The notes under the pieces are model-generated. The model worked only from the letters and a program-made list of their open reading frames with translations. It made no database searches and was not told the DNA's origin. Shown piece by piece: positions 57,601 to 64,000 of a stretch of 64,000 bases of DNA. The DNA lies in assembly GCF_007988865.1 (NCBI RefSeq), contig NZ_BJUY01000004.1, positions 1 through 64,000 of the forward strand, in the 5' to 3' direction. Position 1 is the stretch's first letter. The number at the start of each line of letters is the position of its first letter. Made by a program: the position numbers and the translations under genes. The DNA comes from Alkalibacterium kapii (GTDB lineage Bacteria > Bacillota > Bacilli > Lactobacillales > Carnobacteriaceae_A).

Positions 57601-59601
57601 TTAACTATTCAAAGATAGATAGGTTTTTACAACATTTTCCGGTGTGAAACCGTATGCTTCAACAACCGCTTCACCATTACCACTGGCACCGAACTTGTCG
57701 ATGGCCATGACTTTGCCGGCATCTTTTACATATTTATGCCAGCCGAATGATGAGCCCATCTCAATTGCCAAACGATTTTTAACAGCAGCTGGAAGAACTG
57801 ATTCTTTATATTCGTCTGACTGATCTTCAAATAAGTCAAAGCTTGGCATTGAAACGACTGAAACATCTTTACCTTGAGCTTTTAATTCTTTTTGAGCAGC
57901 CATTGCCAAGGAAACTTCAGATCCTGTTGCGATAAGAATACCATCCGGTGTTTCTTTGTCTGAAGGCGACAGGACATAAGCACCTTTTTTAACACTTTCT
58001 CTAGCCAATTCCTTGGTTCCTTTAAGCACCGGTAGATTCTGACGTGTCAGAACAAGCATAGTAGGACGTTTTTCAGAAGTCAAAGCCACTTCCCAAGCAG
58101 CAGCCACTTCGTTCCCATCGGCGGGTCTCATAACGGTCAAGTTGTGCATACCACGGAAACTTGAGAGTTGTTCAACCGGTTCATGAGTCGGTCCGTCTTC
58201 TCCAACGGCGATCGAGTCGTGTGTCATAACATAAATAGCCGGTATTTCCGATAAGGCTGCCAAACGCACAGCAGGTCTCAGATAGTCTGTGAAAACAAAG
58301 AATGTTGACACATAAGATTTTGTTCCTCCGTGTAGCAAGATTCCATTCAGAGCTGCTGTCATAGCGAATTCACGCACACCATACCAGATATTGCGCCCTT
58401 CGTATTGTCCAGCCTGGAAATCTTTGACGCCATCGATCATTGTCTTGTTTGACCCTGATAAATCAGCCGAACCGCCCCATAAGTTAGGTACAGCTTTAGC
58501 AATGGCATTTAAAACCTGCCCACTTGTTGAACGTGTGGCAGCATCCCCGTCACCTTCTGAGAAACTTGGTAACTCTGCATCCCAATTTTCAGGTAGCTCT
58601 CCAGATAAAGCTTTGTCAAATTGATCAGCTAAATCTGAATGATTCTTACGATAATCTTTAAGGGTTTGGTTCCATTCTGCCTCGGCTTTTTCACCTTTAT
58701 CGATCATGTGCTCTTTAAAGCGTTCAGTTACTTCTTCTGGAACAAAGAATTCTTCACCTTTCCAGCCGTATGCTTCTTTGGCTGCTTCAACGCCTTCAGG
58801 CCCAAGAGGTGCACCATGGACCCCATGTGTGCCCTGGTTAGGTGCTCCAAAACCGATAACTGTTTTGACTTCGATGAGTGTTGGTTTGTCTGTTGTCTCT
58901 TTAGCTTTTGCGATCGCTTGATCGATTGCTTCCAGATCATTCCCATTTTCAACAAAGATGTGCTCCCATCCGTAAGCTTCAAAGCGCTTACCGACATCTT
59001 CAGTGAAAGCTTTTGAGGTCGGTCCATCGAGCTGGATATCGTTGGAGTCATACAACATGACCAGTTTACCTAGTTTCAAATGACCAGCTAAGGAAGCCGC
59101 TTCTTGAGAGACGCCTTCTTGAAGGTCACCGTCTCCACATAAGGCATACGTATAATGATCGACGATAGATTTATCCTCAGTATTATATGTTGCTGCCAAG
59201 TGAGCTTCTGCCATAGCCATACCTACAGCATTTGCGATTCCCTGTCCCAGTGGCCCAGTTGTTGCTTCCACGCCATCAGTGATATGCACTTCTGGATGTC
59301 CTGGCGTATTGCCATTTAATTGACGGAAATTTTTAAGATCATCAATGCTGACATCATACCCAGACAAATGCAGCAGGCTGTATAGCATCATAGAACCGTG
59401 CCCTGCGCTTAATACAAAACGGTCGCGGTTGAACCATTGTGAATTTTTCGGGTTGACATTTAAGTGACGCGTCCACAGTGTGTACGCCATTGGTGCAGCT
59501 CCCATAGGTAGACCCGGATGGCCTGAATTAGCTTTTTGCACGCCATCGATACTTAGTGTGCGAATCGTATCGACTGCCATTTGATCAGTTTTATCGAACA
59601 A
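57601..59601 (-). CDS. tkt: Transketolase
   Basis: A 666-aa thiamine-diphosphate enzyme of the pentose phosphate pathway. It opens [19 protein letters not shown] as in other lactic acid bacteria, has [16 protein letters not shown], the ThDP motif [19 protein letters not shown] and the pyrimidine-domain [18 protein letters not shown] (pieces). The start is TTG at 59601 with GAAGGA ten nt upstream. Own promoter. Next to lexA and yneF as in Bacillus. Confidence 0.97.
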   Translation of the reverse strand: MFDKTDQMAVDTIRTLSIDGVQKANSGHPGLPMGAAPMAYTLWTRHLNVNPKNSQWFNRDRFVLSAGHGSMMLYSLLHLSGYDVSIDDLKNFRQLNGNTPGHPEVHITDGVEATTGPLGQGIANAVGMAMAEAHLAATYNTEDKSIVDHYTYALCGDGDLQEGVSQEAASLAGHLKLGKLVMLYDSNDIQLDGPTSKAFTEDVGKRFEAYGWEHIFVENGNDLEAIDQAIAKAKETTDKPTLIEVKTVIGFGAPNQGTHGVHGAPLGPEGVEAAKEAYGWKGEEFFVPEEVTERFKEHMIDKGEKAEAEWNQTLKDYRKNHSDLADQFDKALSGELPENWDAELPSFSEGDGDAATRSTSGQVLNAIAKAVPNLWGGSADLSGSNKTMIDGVKDFQAGQYEGRNIWYGVREFAMTAALNGILLHGGTKSYVSTFFVFTDYLRPAVRLAALSEIPAIYVMTHDSIAVGEDGPTHEPVEQLSSFRGMHNLTVMRPADGNEVAAAWEVALTSEKRPTMLVLTRQNLPVLKGTKELARESVKKGAYVLSPSDKETPDGILIATGSEVSLAMAAQKELKAQGKDVSVVSMPSFDLFEDQSDEYKESVLPAAVKNRLAIEMGSSFGWHKYVKDAGKVMAIDKFGASGNGEAVVEAYGFTPENVVKTYLSLNS

Positions 59602-59646
59602 TGAACATCATTCCTTCCATTTTCTTTAATTAAAACTTTCTTTATC

Positions 59647-59675
59647 ATTGTACTATCATTCTACTTTTGTTTCAA
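59647..59675 (-). promoter_or_regulatory. tkt promoter
   Basis: TTGAAA (59675-59670), 17-bp spacer, TACAAT (59652-59647) on the minus strand. Confidence 0.78.
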
Positions 59676-59704
59676 TGTCAACACTGTAAGTTAATATGAG
59701 AGTG

Positions 59705-59947
59705 CTATTTCCTGTCATGCAGTCCTTTGTTTTTTTGAATTTCTTTTACTTTGTCAGGTGTCACATCGTTTCCATCTGGGTCGACGATCTTCATCCCTTC
59801 GATCTGGCTCTTCATTCCGGATCGAAAAGCAGTAAGGTATTCTTCACGCAATTTTTTTTGTTCAAGTTTTTCCCGATCAGACAAACCACTCGCCTTTTTT
59901 TTATTTGCCAGTTCATTTATTCGATCAAGCTTTTCTTTTTCAAGCAT
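59705..59947 (-). CDS. DUF896 family protein (YnzC-like)
   Basis: An 80-aa helical protein: EKEKLDRINELANKKKASGLSDREKLEQKKLREEYL (in pieces) and IKGMKIVDPDGNDVTPDKVKE-like ending. Family members sit beside lexA in many Firmicutes; YnzC of the Bacillus yneA-yneB-ynzC SOS operon is the relative. Here it is transcribed divergently from lexA and yneA/yneB are absent. The ATG at 59947 follows AAGGGGG. Confidence 0.9.
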   Translation of the reverse strand: MLEKEKLDRINELANKKKASGLSDREKLEQKKLREEYLTAFRSGMKSQIEGMKIVDPDGNDVTPDKVKEIQKNKGLHDRK

Positions 59948-60111
59948 ATTATCCCCCTTACATTGGTTTAAATAAGACAGTTTACATACACTATTCATCA
60001 TACCATTTGTCAGAAATATAAGAAAGTTATATATTTCTTTTTTCGTAGTATTTTGACTAGCTAATATTGTTTAACAGTCAGACAGGAGTATGTTTATAGA
60101 AATCAGTTACT

Positions 60112-60125
60112 CGAACATTCGTTTG
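60112..60125. promoter_or_regulatory. LexA box 1
   Basis: CGAAC-ATTC-GTTTG matches the Gram-positive SOS consensus CGAACNNNNGTTCG in 13 of 14 positions and overlaps the -35 box of lexA. It could also affect the divergent DUF896 gene. Confidence 0.88.
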
Positions 60126-60151
60126 ATTTACAGCAGTAATTGTGCTATACT
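60123..60151 (+). promoter_or_regulatory. lexA promoter
   Basis: TTGATT (60123-60128), 17-bp spacer, TATACT (60146-60151). Confidence 0.82.
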
Positions 60152-60163
60152 TTACTAAAATAT

Positions 60164-60177
60164 AGAACGGTTGTTCC
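60164..60177. promoter_or_regulatory. LexA box 2
   Basis: AGAAC-GGTT-GTTCC, an SOS-type site with a symmetrical GAAC/GTTC core just after the predicted transcription start of lexA. Confidence 0.82.
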
Positions 60178-60210
60178 ATTTAAATATTATATTATAGAGA
60201 GGGTTTTATC

Positions 60211-60846
60211 ATGACGACAAGAGGACGTAAAGGTGAGAAACAGCTGGAGATTTTAAATTATATTTACAAGCAGGCTAAAAAGAAAGGCTATCCACCGACT
60301 GTTCGAGAAATTGGCGAAGCAACAGCACTCTCTTCAACTTCAACAGTCCATGGACATCTGGCCAGATTAGAAAAAAACGGTTATATATATCGCGATCCAT
60401 CTAAACCGCGTGCTATAGAATTTACCCCTTTAGGCCTTGATAGACTGGGAATCAACCCTGACGAGGATAAGATTCCGCTCTTGGGAGTCGTCACAGCAGG
60501 AGAGCCCATCCTGGCTGTAGAAGAAGCGTCTGATTATTTCCCTGTACCCAATGATCTGGAAATAGAAAAAGGGAATCTGTTTATGCTGACTATTCGTGGT
60601 AACAGTATGATCGATGCCGGTATTTTAGATGGTGATCAGATTATTGTCAGAAAGCAGGAATCGGCCAATAACGGTGATATCGTTATTGCTATGACTGACG
60701 AAGATGAGGCTACATGCAAACGTTTCTACAAAGAATCACATCGCATCAGGCTGCAACCGGAGAACGAAACAATGGATCCCATTATACTTAACAATGTAAA
60801 AATTTTAGGTAAAGTTGTCTCTTTATACAGAAGTCATATATTTTAA
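60211..60846 (+). CDS. lexA: SOS repressor LexA
   Basis: A 211-aa repressor with an N-terminal winged helix ([20 protein letters not shown]) and a C-terminal self-cleavage domain. Cleavage site A96-G97 (VTAGEP) and the Ser/Lys pair S132 ([10 protein letters not shown]) and K170 (DEATCK) are present. It controls DNA-damage genes and, through two SOS boxes, itself. GAGAGGG precedes the ATG. Confidence 0.97.
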   Translation: MTTRGRKGEKQLEILNYIYKQAKKKGYPPTVREIGEATALSSTSTVHGHLARLEKNGYIYRDPSKPRAIEFTPLGLDRLGINPDEDKIPLLGVVTAGEPILAVEEASDYFPVPNDLEIEKGNLFMLTIRGNSMIDAGILDGDQIIVRKQESANNGDIVIAMTDEDEATCKRFYKESHRIRLQPENETMDPIILNNVKILGKVVSLYRSHIF

Positions 60847-60865
60847 CGGGTGACCTTAATCGAAA

Positions 60866-60900
60866 GAGAAGGGCTGAGACAAATGTCTCAGCCCTTTTGA
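60866..60900 (+). terminator. lexA terminator
   Basis: AAGGGCTGAGAC (60869-60880) pairs with GTCTCAGCCCTT (60885-60896), four-base loop, then TT. Confidence 0.88.
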
Positions 60901-61065
60901 TGTGTTTTTAAGCGTCTGTCTAATTTCATGTTTCCATCTTTAATAGATGCCTCTAATTGATAAAGTTTTTTATTAGGTATGTTTTATCTTATTTGGATAT
61001 ACAATTTCTGTTCTTGCTTTCGTCAATGTCAGATTTTCTCGCTAACAAAGCCTGGAAATGTTCCA

Positions 61066-61578
61066 TTAATATTTCATCAGGGTAAATATATCATAACCTT
61101 TGATTTTATCTCTGCCTTTAAGCTCTTCGAGTTCAATAAAGAAAGCACAGCCAACGATGATCCCACCGAGTTTTTCAACTAACTCAATCGTTGCTGCAAT
61201 AGTGCCTCCAGTTGCCAGCAAATCATCTGTAATGAGAACTTTTTGTCCGGGTGTGATCGAATCCTTATGCAATTGAAGGACGTCTGATCCATATTCTAAA
61301 CCATAATTGACTTCGATTGTTTCTCGAGGGAGCTTTCCTTTTTTTCTACATGGTGAAAATCCTATTTTTAATTCATAGGCAACCGGACACCCAACGATAA
61401 ATCCTCTAGCTTCAGGTCCTACGATCACTTCAACGCCTTTGTCTTTAGCGTACTCTACGATCTTATCAGTAGCAGCTTTGTATGCTTCACCATCCGCCAT
61501 AAGTGGCGAAATATCTCTAAATATAATACCTTTTTCTGGAAAATCAGGAACATCAGCAATATACTTCTTAAAATCCAT
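61066..61578 (-). CDS. apt: Adenine phosphoribosyltransferase
   Basis: A 170-aa salvage enzyme forming AMP from adenine and PRPP. The PRPP motif reads [13 protein letters not shown] (about residue 115), with [18 protein letters not shown] at the start and [11 protein letters not shown] in the middle. The ATG at 61578 follows GGAGGAAG. It lies 13 bp after recJ in the same direction, the recJ-apt order found in Bacillus. Confidence 0.96.
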   Translation of the reverse strand: MDFKKYIADVPDFPEKGIIFRDISPLMADGEAYKAATDKIVEYAKDKGVEVIVGPEARGFIVGCPVAYELKIGFSPCRKKGKLPRETIEVNYGLEYGSDVLQLHKDSITPGQKVLITDDLLATGGTIAATIELVEKLGGIIVGCAFFIELEELKGRDKIKGYDIFTLMKY

Positions 61579-61591
61579 TTGTCTTCCTCCA

Positions 61592-63916
61592 TTACTTATA
61601 TCGTTCATCATTATTTTTCAGATAAGCAAGCAACTCTTTAAAAGAACTGTATACAAGGATTTCTTCAGCTTCGATTTGTTTCAGTCTCTTTTTATAGGTT
61701 AATGTATCTTCTAATCTTTTTTTTATAGGGTTTGATACTATACTTAACTTACCATCCTCCATTGTAACAAATTTATTCTCTAAAAACACCATTAACATAA
61801 ATTTTAAGCTGTCTTTATTTATATTTGTGTGCTTGACCATCTCTTTTGTATCTTTTGACAAGTCGATTTCCTGCTTTTTTATTAACCATTTATAGAGTAG
61901 CTGAAATTGCTGCTTTTTAGGCATGCCCTGCATATAATACTCTTTTGGTGAGTGAAAATAAAGCTGCAATGGATGTAAGCGATAGTGCTGGTATACTGAA
62001 AGAAAATCATCGATATCTTCTGGTGTATCCACGAAGATAACCGCTCTATCAACCGGAATTTTCGCTAAGTTATTTTCATTATCGATAATCTGACACGTTG
62101 AGTTTTCATCAATCAATGGGAGGCATTTTTCTGCAATCTTTTTCTGAAAGAAAACAAAATGGGCATTCGTTTCTCTAAACATTTCTTTGTTTAATTTGCT
62201 TTTGCGCTGATCGATAACTACGGGGCCTGTTGTCTTATAATCGAGCGCCTGAAGCTGAACTTTTTTGTATCCATTCCATTCATTTATGGAAATATAGCCT
62301 ATAACATCGATTTCTGGCGAGGTTCGCATAACATCCATCCACTCCGAATGGTAAAAAGCAATCATGTCTAATTGTTTGTCATCATCATGTAGAGTCGCTT
62401 TAAAATGAGACTGGTCTGCACCGATTTTCTTGGAACTTTCCGGGTAGACTGAATCGATTCTAACCAGTGGTTTTTTATTATCCTGGCCGAACGGTTTCAG
62501 TAATTCTATTTCTTCGACCATTTGAATATCAATCTCGTCTATTTTTACAGATATTTCGACGTGATACACCTTTTCTTTTAACAGGTCCGCAGATAAAAGA
62601 CTTGCTTTTTTATTGATTTCTTCCGTAAATTCCTCAAGATAACCCGGTTCTAAACTTAAACCACAAGCCATTTCATGACCGCCAAAACTAAGCAGATCAT
62701 CTCTGAAAGCATTTACACAATCATAAAGATCAAAGCCCTCGATACTCCGGCCCGATCCTTTAAGTTTATCTTCTGTTTCATCCATTGTCAGCACTATAAC
62801 TGGTTTATGATATTTTTCAGTGACTTTACTTGCAACGATTCCTAAGACTCCCTCATGCCAGTTCTTATTGGCTATGACGATCAAAGAGTGTTTTTTCTTT
62901 TCTTCCGCCATGACCAGAGCTTCTTCTGTAATGGATTCAACGATGGCTTTTCTTTCTTTATTTTTCGCCAAAATCTCTTCGCTCAAATCAAAAGCTTTTT
63001 CTTCGTCAAAAGTCGTAAGTAGATCAACAACCATTGTGGCATCACCCAGTCTGCCTACAGCATTGATCGGCGGCGCCAGCTGAAAACCTACCGTTTCTTC
63101 GTCAATCGAATCAGGATGAATATTACTTGACTGCATTAAAGCAATAAGGCCCAGACGCTGTGTTGTTTTCAGTGATTGGAGTCCATAATAAGCTATGACC
63201 CGGTTTTCACCAGTCAGCGATACTAAATCAGCAATTGTACCAATAGCAGCTAATTCCAGGAACTCTGAAGAGTTTTCATCAAGTAAGGCTTGTGCCACTT
63301 TCATGCTGACTCCTGCACCAGATAAATCTGGTGTCGTATAGAACTTCTCCGGGTGTCTTGGATGGATAATCCCATATGCCTCGGGCAATTCAGCCGGACA
63401 TTCATGATGATCGGTGATAATGACATCTATTCCCTTTGACATTGCATGAGCTACCGCATCATGTCCTGAAATCCCGTTATCTACAGTTATGATCAGAGTA
63501 GTTCCATTTTCAATCAATTGATCAAAAGCTTCTATGTTGGGTCCGTATCCCTCTTTGAATCGGTTAGGTATAAAGTAATCAACTTTTCCACCAAGCAGTT
63601 CAATTGCTTCGTATAATATTGCAGTACTTGTTACACCGTCCGCATCATAATCTCCGTAAACTGTTATTTTTTCTACATTTAGGATTGCTTGTTTAATACG
63701 TTGGATTACTTTTTCCATGTCAAAAAATAAAAACGGATCGTCTATCGCATTTAGATCCGGCGAGACAAAACTTTCGACGTCTTCCTTAGTATTCAATCCT
63801 CTTTCCAGGCATAATTGAGCAAAAACCTCTGATTTCTCAAGCTCTGCTGCCAATTGAGTTTTTTTATTTTCATTTATTTGCTTGTCCTGTTTCCATAGCG
63901 TAGCTTTTGTTTGCAT
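61592..63916 (-). CDS. recJ: Single-stranded-DNA-specific exonuclease RecJ
   Basis: A 774-aa 5'-3' exonuclease. DHH-family motifs: [16 protein letters not shown] (about residue 88), [24 protein letters not shown] (about 150), and [11 protein letters not shown]-like [15 protein letters not shown]; the DHHA1 and OB parts follow, with [13 protein letters not shown] and [13 protein letters not shown]. The C-terminal 200 residues are the longer Bacillus-type extension. AAGGAG precedes the ATG. Confidence 0.95.
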   Translation of the reverse strand: MQTKATLWKQDKQINENKKTQLAAELEKSEVFAQLCLERGLNTKEDVESFVSPDLNAIDDPFLFFDMEKVIQRIKQAILNVEKITVYGDYDADGVTSTAILYEAIELLGGKVDYFIPNRFKEGYGPNIEAFDQLIENGTTLIITVDNGISGHDAVAHAMSKGIDVIITDHHECPAELPEAYGIIHPRHPEKFYTTPDLSGAGVSMKVAQALLDENSSEFLELAAIGTIADLVSLTGENRVIAYYGLQSLKTTQRLGLIALMQSSNIHPDSIDEETVGFQLAPPINAVGRLGDATMVVDLLTTFDEEKAFDLSEEILAKNKERKAIVESITEEALVMAEEKKKHSLIVIANKNWHEGVLGIVASKVTEKYHKPVIVLTMDETEDKLKGSGRSIEGFDLYDCVNAFRDDLLSFGGHEMACGLSLEPGYLEEFTEEINKKASLLSADLLKEKVYHVEISVKIDEIDIQMVEEIELLKPFGQDNKKPLVRIDSVYPESSKKIGADQSHFKATLHDDDKQLDMIAFYHSEWMDVMRTSPEIDVIGYISINEWNGYKKVQLQALDYKTTGPVVIDQRKSKLNKEMFRETNAHFVFFQKKIAEKCLPLIDENSTCQIIDNENNLAKIPVDRAVIFVDTPEDIDDFLSVYQHYRLHPLQLYFHSPKEYYMQGMPKKQQFQLLYKWLIKKQEIDLSKDTKEMVKHTNINKDSLKFMLMVFLENKFVTMEDGKLSIVSNPIKKRLEDTLTYKKRLKQIEAEEILVYSSFKELLAYLKNNDERYK

Positions 63917-63948
63917 TCAGACACTCCTTATCTTACTCACAGGCTTTT

Positions 63949-63954
63949 ATTATA
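63949..63954 (-). promoter_or_regulatory. recJ -10 box
   Basis: TATAAT on the minus strand 33 bp upstream of the recJ start; the -35 (TTTATT, about 16 bp further up) is weak. Confidence 0.5.
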
Positions 63955-64000
63955 ACAAAAAAGAGGACACAATAAAGAGTCTTCTCCATTGCATCCTTTT

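Noticed and set aside
57595-59640. ATG start for tkt eight codons downstream of the TTG
   Set aside because: The TTG gives the N-terminus shared with other lactic acid bacterial transketolases and has GAAGGA at a workable distance; the later ATG has none.

Overview
This 64-kb window is core chromosome from a low-GC Gram-positive bacterium of the order Lactobacillales. Evidence for that includes a Gram-positive PolC, the uppS-cdsA-rseP-proS-polC and rimP-nusA-ylxR-ylxQ-infB blocks, DUF3013, HrcA/CIRCE control, a T-box leader, strong AGGAGG-type ribosome binding sites and an AT-rich composition. Many proteins have acidic tails and the DNA has no obvious phage or insertion-sequence content. A Carnobacteriaceae-like host (for example near Marinilactibacillus or Alkalibacterium) is my best guess, but it is an inference from gene order and content.

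Layout. Bases 1-460 hold three tRNA genes (Asn, Ser, Glu, read leftward). Bases 460-11,500 are a mixed region: a lipid-kinase-like gene, perR, a FUSC-type exporter, a degenerate SGNH-type protein, an Ntdp-type phosphatase, mutY (without its iron-sulfur cysteines), recX, two acidic stress/hypothetical genes, an AraC-type regulator, a tocopherol-cyclase-like gene and nfo. Bases 11,540-19,250 carry the hisS-aspS-nfo operon behind a T-box, a divergent SH3/amidase gene, then relA-dtd. Bases 19,390-23,500 hold a CNNM-type transporter gene, mpg, DUF3013, prmA and deoC. Bases 23,740-30,700 hold lepA and the hrcA-grpE-dnaK-dnaJ heat-shock group behind a perfect CIRCE operator. Bases 30,900-31,860 hold an isolated DUF5996 gene. 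Bases 32,060-39,570 are the rimP-nusA-ylxR-ylxQ-infB-rbfA-truB-ribF translation operon. Bases 39,730-48,720 hold uppS-cdsA-rseP-proS and polC. Bases 49,100-52,220 hold rpsB-tsf and pyrH-frr. Bases 52,450-57,360 hold plsC, a heterodimeric ABC exporter and yneF. Bases 57,600-60,850 hold tkt, a DUF896 gene and lexA, and the window closes with recJ-apt.

The genes mainly serve translation (aminoacyl-tRNA synthetases, initiation and elongation factors, rRNA/tRNA maturation), protein folding, DNA replication and repair, stringent response, cell-wall lipid carrier and phospholipid synthesis, and stress control by PerR, HrcA and LexA. Nearly all genes read leftward; exceptions are the FUSC gene, araC, the amidase, plsC, lexA and a 29-codon membrane microprotein.

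The least ordinary items are non-coding or very small: four near-identical 52-bp units in tandem at about 53,143-53,352; a 29-aa membrane peptide gene with its own promoter, ribosome binding site and very long hairpin terminator inserted between uppS and frr; a four-codon mini-ORF and hairpin in front of uppS; and perfect palindromes in the promoter regions of the AraC, DUF5996 and ABC-exporter transcription units. All functional calls rest on reading the sequence and remembered family motifs; no database search was possible.
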